Under the pieces are notes generated by a model. It had not been told where the DNA came from. It saw only the letters and a program-made list of their open reading frames with translations, and did no database searches. Of a stretch of 64,000 nt of DNA, positions 34,501-42,686 are shown one piece after another. The translations under genes and the position numbers were made by a program. Positions within the stretch are counted from its first letter, which is position 1; each line of letters begins with the position of its first letter. The DNA comes from Hinthialibacter sp964556895 (GTDB lineage: Bacteria > Hinthialibacterota > Hinthialibacteria > Hinthialibacterales > Hinthialibacteraceae), in contig CAZKYC010000005.1 of assembly GCA_964556895.1 (NCBI GenBank), positions 26,951-90,950 of the forward strand, read 5' to 3'.

Positions 34501-35673
34501 ATGAAAATACTTCTCCTTCAACGCTTTGATTTATCTTCGGTTTCATGCGCCCGGCGGGTCATTTGCCAGGCTGAAGAACTCGCCCGGCGCGGGCATGAGG
34601 TGATTCTCGCCGACTTTGTCCACCCTAAGCGCCGAAGCGAAATGCCCCCCGTGGTAAAACGGCAGCTGAAAAACGTCGAATTGCTCGAACTACCGCGCCG
34701 GATTATTGATTTGCCCTCAAACCTGGCCCGATTGAAGCGAATATCTCCTAAGCCTGATATTGTCCACCTGTGGAAGTCATACCCAGACGCGTCTATCCCG
34801 GCCATACAACTTGCCCGCTATTGGGGCGTCCCTCTCCATTATGACTATGACGATTGGGAAACAGGCATCGCGGCAGAACTCGCCGGTTCGCCCTGGGCGG
34901 GATTTATTGCCAACCAGTGGGACCAGCTTCTTCCTAAAATTGCTGACACCGTCACTGTTGCCAGCCAACATCTTCACCTACACGCCATTCAATGGGGCGC
35001 TGACCCTGACTTGGTCTGGGACGCCCCGGTCGGCGCCGATGTGGAACAGTTTTTTCCACGCAAAAAAAACGATGAGATAGCCAAACGCCTTAATCTCACC
35101 TACCCAACATTGGTTTATCACGGTCAGCTCGAGGTGGCGAGCTATGCCGAACAGGCCATCGAAGCGCTTTCATTCATTCTCAATGATTATTCTAACGCGG
35201 TGCTTCTCATTCTCGGCGGCGGGCGAAAGTTAGACATGATTCGAGAGTATGCGAAGCGCTTGGATGTCAGCGAGAGAGTGCGGTTTACTGATTATGTACC
35301 CGGCGACGAGGTGCCTGAGTATTTATCAACCGCCGACCTCGCCTTGGCGCCGTTTGAAGCCAATGATGTCACGAAAGCCAAATCGCCGCTGAAGATTGCT
35401 GAATATCTGGCGATGGGGCTGCCGATTGTCGCGTCTGATATTGGCGAAGCGCCCGTGATGATCGGCGCGGCGGGGCGGTATGCGCCATGCGACGACGCAA
35501 AAACGATGGCTAGACAGGCTGCAGCGATTTTGTCTGACAAAACCACACAGTCCGAAATGCGGGCGATTGGCCGACAAAGCGCCGTGCGTATATATAACTG
35601 GAAATCTCACACCGACCAGCTAGAGACCGCCTATCAAACCGCCATCAAACTGTGTGGAACCGCGCACATATAA
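34501..35673 (+). CDS. GT4-family glycosyltransferase
   Basis: The 390-residue GT-B protein starts MKILLLQRFDLSSVSCARRV, has the DYDDWE element in the N-terminal half, and a C-terminal half with YHGQLEVASYAEQAIEAL, ILGGGRKLDMIREYA, ADLALAPFEANDVTKAKSPL and LKIAEYLAMGLPIVASDIGE, where the EX7E-like region binds the nucleotide sugar. It would transfer a sugar in glycan or glycolipid synthesis; donor and acceptor are unknown. There is no clear Shine-Dalgarno before the ATG, which lies in a GC-rich run (CGCCCCGCCCCCG). The gene stands alone on the plus strand between the divergent dockerin/cohesin gene and a sigma factor gene. Confidence 0.88.
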   Translation: MKILLLQRFDLSSVSCARRVICQAEELARRGHEVILADFVHPKRRSEMPPVVKRQLKNVELLELPRRIIDLPSNLARLKRISPKPDIVHLWKSYPDASIPAIQLARYWGVPLHYDYDDWETGIAAELAGSPWAGFIANQWDQLLPKIADTVTVASQHLHLHAIQWGADPDLVWDAPVGADVEQFFPRKKNDEIAKRLNLTYPTLVYHGQLEVASYAEQAIEALSFILNDYSNAVLLILGGGRKLDMIREYAKRLDVSERVRFTDYVPGDEVPEYLSTADLALAPFEANDVTKAKSPLKIAEYLAMGLPIVASDIGEAPVMIGAAGRYAPCDDAKTMARQAAAILSDKTTQSEMRAIGRQSAVRIYNWKSHTDQLETAYQTAIKLCGTAHI

Positions 35674-35684
35674 TGTGAGCAGTT

Positions 35685-35700
35685 CTTCACAGCTGTGAAG
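35685..35700. repeat. Perfect 16-base palindrome after the GT4 gene
   Basis: CTTCACAGCTGTGAAG is its own reverse complement and is followed by TTTTCCTC. It could be a short terminator for the GT4 gene or an operator for the downstream sigma factor gene. The 270 bases from 35674 to 35943 otherwise hold only AT-rich sequence. Confidence 0.45.
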
Positions 35701-35943
35701 TTTTCCTCACACCTCACCAGAAAACAGCGTGACGACTTTTTACACTTCGTATTTGTCGTTCGATTGTATTTTCTGTTCATTCCAATTATACAATTTCTCT
35801 AACCAACATAAATTCATACCCTTAACTTACTTTCTGCTGCTTAAAAAGACCTTTTGGCTGAGATTTCACACTCTGGCACATGGCTTGTATTAAAAGAAAG
35901 CAGGTAAAGTTGTTCACACTGGGATGAAAGTTGAGTTGATATC

Positions 35944-36774
35944 ATGGAATACGATGCGATTAAGAGATTCATGAACAGCGACTGCCCGACCGAACCGTTG
36001 AGCGCCGAAGAAGAACAAAAGATGATTCGCCGCTATAAAAAGAGTGGCGATGACTACGCCCGCCAACGCCTCATTGAATCAAACATTCGTTTCGTGGTTA
36101 AACTCGCGATGCGCTTTAAACAACAAGGGTTGAGTATTTCTGACTTAGTTCAAGAAGGCGTGTTGGGGTTGATTGACGCCGTCGAAAAATTTGACATCAC
36201 CCGCGAATGCCGCCTGATTACGTACGCATCCTGGTGGATTCGCCTTTACATGCAGCGCGCGCTCGAGCAAAAGTCGCGCCCGGTCAACCTGCCGATCAAT
36301 AAACTCGAAATGTTGCGCAAAGTTCGCGCCTATGAACAAGTGTTTCTCACATCGAATGGACGCAAACCCTACGCCGAAGAAATCGCCGACCACCTCGATG
36401 TTGATTTAAGAAAAGTCGAACAGGTATCGGACTATGCGCCTTCGTTCCAGACCTTACACGCCCGCGACGAAGAACACCCTGGCCTGGAGCGCGTCTTGAT
36501 TGACGAAGAACGCCCCGACCCGCGCGAAACCGTTTGGGGACGCGAAGCCGAAAGCCGCCTTAACGAGGCCATGAGCCTGTTGACCAAACGCGAACGCGAT
36601 GTCTTGACCCACCGCTATAACCTGAACGGCAACGGCAAGAAGTTGAGCCTGCGTAAGGTGGGCCAACAGTTGGGCCTAAGCGCAGAAGGCGTTCGCCGCA
36701 TCGAAGAACAAGCCATGGACAAATTGCGCCGCCCACGCATTCGCGCGCGCATGGAACTCTTGTTCGCCAATTAG
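35944..36774 (+). CDS. RNA polymerase sigma-70 family factor
   Basis: The 276 residues contain sigma region 1.2/2 (ESNIRFVVKLAMRFKQQGLS, LVQEGVLGLIDAVEKFD, LITYASWWIRLYMQRAL), region 3 (NGRKPYAEEIADHLDVD) and region 4 (LTKRERDVLTHRYNLNG, VGQQLGLSAEGVRRIEEQAM). Region 1.1 is absent, so this is an alternative or group 2/3 factor rather than the main RpoD. It directs RNA polymerase to a subset of promoters. It is a paralogue of the factor at 52.2-53.0 kb, sharing the WWIRLYMQRA-x-EQKSR run. A strong terminator follows. No anti-sigma gene is adjacent. Confidence 0.93.
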   Translation: MEYDAIKRFMNSDCPTEPLSAEEEQKMIRRYKKSGDDYARQRLIESNIRFVVKLAMRFKQQGLSISDLVQEGVLGLIDAVEKFDITRECRLITYASWWIRLYMQRALEQKSRPVNLPINKLEMLRKVRAYEQVFLTSNGRKPYAEEIADHLDVDLRKVEQVSDYAPSFQTLHARDEEHPGLERVLIDEERPDPRETVWGREAESRLNEAMSLLTKRERDVLTHRYNLNGNGKKLSLRKVGQQLGLSAEGVRRIEEQAMDKLRRPRIRARMELLFAN

Positions 36775-36819
36775 CCACTCAAGAAACAGATTTGCTTGTA
36801 TAGCAAAAGACTCGATCTC

Positions 36820-36850
36820 CGCCGGGGCGAAACGCTCCGGCCTTTTTTTT
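36820..36850 (+). terminator. Terminator of the sigma factor gene
   Basis: GCCGGGGCG and CGCTCCGGC pair around an AAA loop, followed by eight T. Nearly the same hairpin occurs in reverse at 41549-41578. Confidence 0.9.
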
Positions 36851-36861
36851 GTTCACGAAAC

Positions 36862-36923
36862 TAGCCATCTCATTTTCTGTATGGCTGAATATCTCACACA
36901 TTCACTCGCGCATGAGATGGCTA
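36862..36923. repeat. R1-related mini-element (core deleted)
   Basis: TAGCCATCTCAT at 36862-36873 and its exact inverse ATGAGATGGCTA at 36912-36923 bound a 62-base element. The ends match the terminal inverted repeats of the R1 copies at 51.3-51.8 kb. Confidence 0.6.
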
Positions 36924-36948
36924 CTCAATTCTCGATAATCCTTGTAGC

Positions 36949-37845
36949 ATGGCGGCTATGAATATGCCGCTCAATATTGCCCGGAAATTTTTCTCTTTTT
37001 ATAAAGCGTCAACACTGCGGCGCCTTGGCGACGAAGCGTCGTGGCAGCGCGTCCCGGCGGGGTTTGAGATGTGGATCGATCCCAACCAATGGCTCGACCA
37101 GCGCATGTTGTTTGGCGTATATGAACCGTGGGAAACTTGTCTCATTCAAACCGCCGTTCAACACAGCGACCTGTGTTTTGACATCGGCGCACACAAGGGG
37201 TTCTTCTCAATACAGATGGCGCGGCGAGTTGGCGAGCATAGCAAGGTGTTGTCGTTCGAGCCAGACCCGCGCGCCTTTGACTCGCTCTCAAAGAATAAAA
37301 CGCGAAACGGGCTTGATGGGATGCAATTATTCCCGATGGCGTTAGGAGAATGCGAAGGCGAGATCGAAATACGCCTAAGCGAAAAACTTGGCGACGCCAG
37401 CCGTTTTGAACGCAGCGCCGCTCTTGATATGAATACGCCGACCGCCCGATCGCCCATGAAACGGTTGGATGTTTTGTTAAATGAGATCGAGCCGCCTGTT
37501 GACCTATCCCGATTGAGTTTCATCAAGATGGACGCTGAAGGCTCTGAGCCTGCCATCTTTTCTGGCATGGAAAGCACCCTACAAAACGCGTCGCCCATAA
37601 TCTCTTTGGAATTTCATTTTGAATGTCTGAAATCGGCGGGAACATCAGCGCAAGAATTTAAAGAACGGCTCGAAGCGTATGGCTTCAAAGTCTATCGCAT
37701 ACACTGGACGCGCAATTTTCTGCTTCAAGGGCGGCTTCAATTGCAGCCGCTTTACTTCACCGACCATGAAGGCGACACTGTAGACGCTGTCGCCGTCAAG
37801 ACCGATTCACCATTTCGAAACCGCATAGAGCCATTTATCAAGTAA
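36949..37845 (+). CDS. FkbM-family SAM methyltransferase
   Basis: The 298-residue protein has the FkbM pattern: CFDIGAHKGFFSIQMA (motif I), VLSFEPDPRAFDSL (motif II), and LSFIKMDAEGSEPAIFSGM, the family signature KxDxEGxE. These enzymes O-methylate sugars, lipids or other small molecules. A start at Met4 or Met6 is also possible. The gene overlaps the next by one base (TAATG), so the M61-like peptidase may be co-translated. The substrate is unknown. The nearby GT4 and polysaccharide genes make a glycan target plausible, but this is inference. Confidence 0.9.
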   Translation: MAAMNMPLNIARKFFSFYKASTLRRLGDEASWQRVPAGFEMWIDPNQWLDQRMLFGVYEPWETCLIQTAVQHSDLCFDIGAHKGFFSIQMARRVGEHSKVLSFEPDPRAFDSLSKNKTRNGLDGMQLFPMALGECEGEIEIRLSEKLGDASRFERSAALDMNTPTARSPMKRLDVLLNEIEPPVDLSRLSFIKMDAEGSEPAIFSGMESTLQNASPIISLEFHFECLKSAGTSAQEFKERLEAYGFKVYRIHWTRNFLLQGRLQLQPLYFTDHEGDTVDAVAVKTDSPFRNRIEPFIK

Positions 37846-39761
37846 TGCAATCGAAAGGCGGTATGTCCATGCGCCGTTTATTCTTATTTCATTTGATTTC
37901 ATTGGTATTTCTCTTAAGCGTAAGTGTTCACGACGCCAGCGCGTTTGTCATCAACGCTCATGTCGACGCGACCGACCTGCCGCGCGGGTTATTGAGCGCT
38001 CAAGTCCATTTACCTGTCAAATCAGGCAAACTCGACGCTTATTACCCGCAGTGGATCGAAGGCGTCCACGGCCCCAACAACCCCATACAAAACCTGGCGG
38101 GCATTGAAGTGGTTTCCACCAAGGGCGACAAATTGGCCTGGTCGCGCCATCTCGACGACATCTTTCATATCGAAGCCGACGTCCCAACAGGGGCCCGCAC
38201 AGCCACTGTAAAGACAACCTACATCTGCAACCAGTCGACCACTGGCTCAACTGGCGTCGACTCATACGGCAACGCCCATCTCGGCATCATCAGTTGGAAC
38301 ACCTGCTTGCTCTACCCGGTCGGCGCTTCGATCTTTGACACCGAAATCGACCTGACGGTGACGCTGCCTGACGGCTGGTCGTGGGGGTCGTCGTTGCAAG
38401 CGAAAAGCGAAAACGGTTCGACCGTCACGTTTCAGCGAACCACCCTGCAAGAAGTGATGGACAGTCCACTCATCTGCGGCGAACACATGAAGCGCTATGA
38501 CATCACTCCAGAGGGGCGCCCCAACCATTACCTACACCTGGCGTCTGAATCAAAACGCGTGATAACCATCGAAGATGAAACTATCAAGAAATTTCGCGAC
38601 CTGGTCGAAGAAGCCTATCTATTACTCGGCGACAAACACGACTATGAGTATCACTTCTTATTGGTGTTAAGCAACAACACCCCATTCATCGGGCTGGAAC
38701 ACACCCGCTCATCGCTCAACGCCGTCAGTGAGAACGGCCTTGAAGACGACGCCAAATTCACGACAACTGGACAGCTGCTCGCCCATGAGTTTGGCCACCG
38801 CTGGTGCGGAAAATATCACCGCCCGGCGGGCATGGCGGTCGACGATTACAACACGCCCAAAGACACGCGCTTGTTGTGGGTGTATGAAGGCCTCGACCAA
38901 TATCTGGGCGTAGTCTTGGCGGCGCGGTCAGGGCTATTCGCGACCAAAGACCGCACGTCATTTGACGGCGCCCTCAAAGACGGCTGGATGGGCTTTGGCC
39001 GCACGCTGACCTCGCTAAGACAACAAAAAGGCCGCATGTTTCTCAACCTCGAAGACACCGCCGCATCGTCGTACATCCGCCGCGCCCGCAGCCAGAACTG
39101 GCCGCTGCTGCGCCGCCCTCAAGATTATTATTTTGAAGGCGCGCTGTTGTGGTTTGAGATCGACGCCATTCTTCGTAAGGAAACGGAAGGCAGCGTCACG
39201 CTGGATGAGTTTAACGAACGTTTCTTAGGCCGGTATAACGCCAACAAGCCGTTGCTGCCGTTTACTGAACAAGACATCGTTGAAATTCTTAATGGACTCC
39301 ATCAATACGACTGGCAGTCGCTGATTGACGACCGGGTTCGCAGTTATAACGAAAACCTGCCGCTGGATGTGCTCAGCCGTGTCGGCTATCGGCTAGAGTA
39401 TTCGCCCAAACCGACCGACTATGACAACGATCCATCCATTACTTCAATAGGCGCGCGCATCAGCGGCAATGGGACCATTCAGGCGATTGCCCCCGGCGGA
39501 TTGTGCGACAAAGCCAAATTGGCTGAAGGCGAGCAGATCATTAGCGTCAACGGGAAGAAGTTCAGCGCAAACCGCCTCAAAGACGCCATCGCCGAAAGCC
39601 CGGTCAAACGCGAAATCGAATTCATGTTGTTCAAAGGCGACGATTTGAAGACGGTAAGGGTTCCATACACAGACGGGCCAAAGTATGTCGACCTGGTTCG
39701 CAATGAAGACAAGCCCGACTTGCTCGAAGCGATCTTCAAACCAAAACGCAAAACGGATTAA
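37845..39761 (+). CDS. M61-like secreted metallopeptidase with C-terminal PDZ domain
   Basis: A signal peptide (MRRLFLFHLISLVFLLSVSV) follows two or three short possible leader residues; starts at 37845, 37863 and 37869 are all possible. Near residue 310 the zinc motif HEFGH appears in LLAHEFGHRWCGKYHRP, followed by WVYEGLDQYLGV, which supplies the third zinc ligand Glu as in M61 glycyl aminopeptidases. An N-terminal beta domain precedes it. A PDZ domain closes the protein (GTIQAIAPGGLCDKAKLAEG, IISVNGKKFSANRL). The family releases N-terminal residues in the periplasm or outside the cell. It is one base overlapped with the FkbM gene and six bases before the CPBP gene. Confidence 0.87.
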   Translation: MQSKGGMSMRRLFLFHLISLVFLLSVSVHDASAFVINAHVDATDLPRGLLSAQVHLPVKSGKLDAYYPQWIEGVHGPNNPIQNLAGIEVVSTKGDKLAWSRHLDDIFHIEADVPTGARTATVKTTYICNQSTTGSTGVDSYGNAHLGIISWNTCLLYPVGASIFDTEIDLTVTLPDGWSWGSSLQAKSENGSTVTFQRTTLQEVMDSPLICGEHMKRYDITPEGRPNHYLHLASESKRVITIEDETIKKFRDLVEEAYLLLGDKHDYEYHFLLVLSNNTPFIGLEHTRSSLNAVSENGLEDDAKFTTTGQLLAHEFGHRWCGKYHRPAGMAVDDYNTPKDTRLLWVYEGLDQYLGVVLAARSGLFATKDRTSFDGALKDGWMGFGRTLTSLRQQKGRMFLNLEDTAASSYIRRARSQNWPLLRRPQDYYFEGALLWFEIDAILRKETEGSVTLDEFNERFLGRYNANKPLLPFTEQDIVEILNGLHQYDWQSLIDDRVRSYNENLPLDVLSRVGYRLEYSPKPTDYDNDPSITSIGARISGNGTIQAIAPGGLCDKAKLAEGEQIISVNGKKFSANRLKDAIAESPVKREIEFMLFKGDDLKTVRVPYTDGPKYVDLVRNEDKPDLLEAIFKPKRKTD

Positions 39762-39767
39762 CACTGA

Positions 39768-40667
39768 ATGAATTATCGCATCGTCGGCCGTATTGTTTTC
39801 ATCCTCTTCGCCGCCTCCATGCTGGCGTGCGCATTGTTCCCGTTTGTTTTTTCGATGGTGCAAGAGTGGGGGTGGGACTACGGCCTCGACCGCGTCTTTC
39901 GCCGCATCTGGATGATCTCAGTCGTATTGTCACTGATCGGATCAGGGCGCTGGATTGGCTTTCAACACCCCGCCAAGGTGGGCTACGTTATTCACGACGG
40001 CTGGTTTCGCAATATCGTGATCGGCGCCGTTATCGCCTGGGCGTTTTTGTTGACGTTGACGGGCGCCTACCTCGCCATCGGCGCTTGGGCGTTCCAGGAT
40101 GATTCTGATTTTGCCAAATCGCTTTTTGTCGGCCTGGTTCGCGGCGCGCTGGTAGCAGGCCTGGAAGAATATATCTTTCGCGGACTGATCTTTTTCTCGC
40201 TGCGCGCCCATTACGGCTGGTGGAAAGCGGCGGTTGGATGCAGTCTGATTTTTTCGTCGCTGCACTTTCTCGAAAGTCACACCAGCGACGCCGTCACTGA
40301 CCCGAACGTCTGGTGGATGGGCTTCTACCTCTGCGGCCAGATGACCTACAACATGCTGACCGGGTTTACCTTGTTTCCTGACGCGGTGTCGCTGTTTGTG
40401 GTGGGCATGATCTTATGCTTCTCAGTCCAACAAAGCGGGACGCTGTGGTATAGCGCCGGGCTTCACGGCGGCTGGGTGTGGGCGGCGGCGGTGATGAGCG
40501 AAGTATTCACCCGAACGCGCACCATTGATACGTTCTACTTGGGCGGCAACCGCATGTTCGACGGCGTCGTTCCTTTTTTGGGTATGTTTATCATCTTCCC
40601 TATCACCCATTGGTTGATCCAAACCCAATGGGTAAAGACCCACAAACCAAACTCACCCGAACAGTGA
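39768..40667 (+). CDS. CPBP-family intramembrane metalloprotease (CAAX-like)
   Basis: The 299-residue membrane protein carries the three CPBP motifs: EExxxR in AGLEEYIFRGLIFF, FxxxH in FSSLHFLESH, and the later His/Asn pair region LWYSAGLHGGWVWA. About eight membrane helices are predicted. The family comprises Rce1-like proteases and proteins for bacteriocin self-immunity. It starts six bases after the M61-like gene and is probably in the same transcript. The substrate is unknown. No bacteriocin gene is close. Confidence 0.9.
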   Translation: MNYRIVGRIVFILFAASMLACALFPFVFSMVQEWGWDYGLDRVFRRIWMISVVLSLIGSGRWIGFQHPAKVGYVIHDGWFRNIVIGAVIAWAFLLTLTGAYLAIGAWAFQDDSDFAKSLFVGLVRGALVAGLEEYIFRGLIFFSLRAHYGWWKAAVGCSLIFSSLHFLESHTSDAVTDPNVWWMGFYLCGQMTYNMLTGFTLFPDAVSLFVVGMILCFSVQQSGTLWYSAGLHGGWVWAAAVMSEVFTRTRTIDTFYLGGNRMFDGVVPFLGMFIIFPITHWLIQTQWVKTHKPNSPEQ

Positions 40668-40757
40668 CGATAGAACTATTGAAGAGACACAGGGGGCGAT
40701 CACAATATACGCATAATGAACCCTCAAAACAGCTCGATAATCTTTACCCGGCAACCA

Positions 40758-41030
40758 CTATAAAAAACTCTGAATCAACTCGCTAATCTTTCCCCAGCCG
40801 TCGACCATTTGAATCGCGAGCGGCGCGACCAATACAACCATTAACACCAGACAAATCCCCCAAGTTAAAGCATACGATAAAAACTCGCCCCAAAACAAGT
40901 CGGGCCGTTCTTCGCGTAACGCCTTGATCCGAGAGATCTCACCTGGCGACTTGTTAAGCAATGTGAAAAACCAACCGACAATCACAACCGCGACGATGAA
41001 ATTAACGAGTAAGCCGATGCTGATTCCCAT
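40758..41030 (-). CDS. Small two-span membrane protein
   Basis: The 90-residue protein has two hydrophobic spans (LLVNFIVAVVIVGWFFTLL and LTWGICLVLMVVLVAPLAI) separated by a charged loop (NKSPGEISRIKALREERPDL). The start has an excellent Shine-Dalgarno, AGGAGGG, six bases before the ATG. That Shine-Dalgarno joins directly onto the end of an R2 repeat (41044-41155), and a 13-base match to the other R2 end lies at the gene's stop (40750-40762). I do not recognise a family. Confidence 0.65.
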   Translation of the reverse strand: MGISIGLLVNFIVAVVIVGWFFTLLNKSPGEISRIKALREERPDLFWGEFLSYALTWGICLVLMVVLVAPLAIQMVDGWGKISELIQSFL

Positions 41031-41043
41031 GCGTCCGCCCTCC

Positions 41044-41155
41044 TAGAGCGCTTGACAAAATTGCGTGCGGTAAGCGCGCCCGTATCCGCCGCGGTGGACA
41101 GCGAAAGATACCGTTATATAAACTCAATCCGCATATAATTCTGGCAACCACTATA
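41044..41155 (-). repeat. R2 MITE-like dispersed repeat, copy 2
   Basis: This copy of about 112 bases is on the minus strand. On that strand it starts TATAGTGGTTGCC and ends TTTTGTCAAGCGCTCTA, directly beside the Shine-Dalgarno of the small membrane protein gene. Confidence 0.87.
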
Positions 41156-41401
41156 GCGGAAAGAAAACCAGTTCTATCATGCTCCCGGTGATGCCGTGAT
41201 CCCCTTGCGCCTTCAATAATCAATACGACGGGATGAGTTGTATTCTTTCAAAAAAGTTGCAGGGAGTGAATGAACTCAAAACCATCTAGAGCGCGCGCGT
41301 CAACACGCGCATTTTCTTTCGCCTCTGTGGATGGAGGCGCTGTCGGTGTTGATAATTCGATCTTGCCCTGGCGCGGGGCCATCTCAAAACGAATAATCCA
41401 T

Positions 41402-41499
41402 GGGGAGGACGAAGCCTGCCTGAGGCAGGCTTCTGGTGAGCTGCGATTGAATGAATGGGCTTTAATACTAAGCGGCTCGTCGGGAGACTCGCCCTCCCC
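41402..41499. repeat. R4 GC-rich inverted repeat, copy 1
   Basis: GGGGAGGACGA at the left and CGGCTCGTCGGGAGACTCGC followed by CCTCCCC at the right match the copy at 49067-49148. The middle differs and contains a second hairpin (AAGCCTGCCTGAGGCAGGCTT). The space 41224-41604 has this and a terminator, and no gene. Confidence 0.7.
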
Positions 41500-41548
41500 T
41501 GTCAAAAGACTGGAGAAGCACTCTTCGGCATTACACAGGGATTTGACG

Positions 41549-41578
41549 AAAAAAAAGCCGGAGCGTTTCGCCCCGACC
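41549..41578 (-). terminator. Terminator of the beta-barrel gene
   Basis: On the minus strand GTCGGGGCG and CGCTCCGGC pair around AAA, followed by eight T. It lies 27 bases after the stop and is nearly identical to the hairpin at 36820-36850. Confidence 0.88.
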
Positions 41579-41604
41579 TTTACGAATTTTATGTATCCCG
41601 CTGA

Positions 41605-42594
41605 TTAAAAGCGCATGGTGATTTGGGTGCGAACAAAGGGGCCGTCTTCGATATCAAGGCGGTCTTCGTCGCGGTCGTCATAATCTTCGCCAAAGAAGTA
41701 GAAGCGGTCAAACGAATAACCGCCGCCAATCTGGACCGACGCCGTCTCAGAGAATTTGTAGCGCAAGCCCGCTTCGAGGTTCTTCTCATAATAAAACAGG
41801 CGGTCGTCGTCATCAGCCCGGTCAGCGATTAAAAAGCGCTCGTTGTCCCACTCAAAGGCGCCAAACACTTCGATGTCGTCGGTGACGCTATAAGCGATTT
41901 CAGCGTCGATATTGCGGACAGGCAGGTACGACGCGCGCACGGTCACATCGTTAACAGGAACCCAACGCACAGCGGCGAAAGGAATGCCCGCCATGATAAA
42001 CAGGTCTTTTGAAGGCTGATACCAATAGCCAATTCCGGGGATGGGTACGTTGTTAATAAATTCGCGGTTGTTCGACCAATTCAACACAAACACCCAATAA
42101 TTGTTGTCTACATGGGGGATGCGCAAGAAGCCGTTGAATTGCAGTTCGGTTTCATCATACGAGTCAAACGGCTCATCGCTGGGCGAACCGGCTGAGAAGA
42201 TGCCGCCCGCCGTCCAGCCGTTATCGAAGTAGTGGAAATAATTGAGCGCGAAATCAATGTCATACAAATCACCGGGGAACGCGGCGCCAGTGTCAGGCAG
42301 CGGCGAATCTGAATCAACGTCCCAATACCCAAGCGAACTAGAAATAGCGAAAAAGTGGTCGTCGTCTTTGTAGAGCGGCACGGCGAGGCGCAGGTCGTGT
42401 TGGTTCATGTCTAAGTCGCCGGCGAATTCGTCGAGTTCATCTTCGAGCATAAACACGCCTTCATATTCGGCGTGTAGGTTAAATTCGTCGAGGCTGGGGT
42501 CTAGCCAAAACATCATGTCACTCTGGGCTTGAGTAGATACCGTGAGACAAGCAATCGCTACGAGGCCCAAAACCGCCCGTTTCAACTCATTCAT
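41605..42594 (-). CDS. Outer-membrane beta-barrel protein of unknown function
   Basis: The start at ATG 42594 (MNELKRAVLGLVAI) follows GAGGAGA at good spacing. A signal peptide ends near STQAQSD. The rest of the 329 residues alternates in amphipathic strands rich in Asp, Tyr, Phe and Trp (VFVLNWSNNREFINNVPIPG, LEAGLRYKFSETASVQIGGG) and ends QITMRF, a terminal Phe signal for outer-membrane insertion. A DUF6268-like or lipid A deacylase-like barrel is possible but no catalytic motif is visible. It stands alone with its own terminator. Confidence 0.78.
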   Translation of the reverse strand: MNELKRAVLGLVAIACLTVSTQAQSDMMFWLDPSLDEFNLHAEYEGVFMLEDELDEFAGDLDMNQHDLRLAVPLYKDDDHFFAISSSLGYWDVDSDSPLPDTGAAFPGDLYDIDFALNYFHYFDNGWTAGGIFSAGSPSDEPFDSYDETELQFNGFLRIPHVDNNYWVFVLNWSNNREFINNVPIPGIGYWYQPSKDLFIMAGIPFAAVRWVPVNDVTVRASYLPVRNIDAEIAYSVTDDIEVFGAFEWDNERFLIADRADDDDRLFYYEKNLEAGLRYKFSETASVQIGGGYSFDRFYFFGEDYDDRDEDRLDIEDGPFVRTQITMRF

Positions 42595-42686
42595 GTTATC
42601 TCTCCTCATTGAAATAATTCACTTCAGATTAAACCCAAACGAATGGTAGTTGGAGCAACGAAAAACCAGAAGGAGAACAGGCCCGC

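Noticed and set aside
35874..35889. Sigma-54-like site TGGCACA-TGGC-TTGTA upstream of the first sigma gene
   Set aside because: The -12 GC is GT and no activator gene is near; a chance match is likely.
41002..41223. Minus-strand ORF sharing RCPPRRIRARL with a plus ORF at 61616-61954
   Set aside because: The similarity is the R2 repeat; no start signal or family match.
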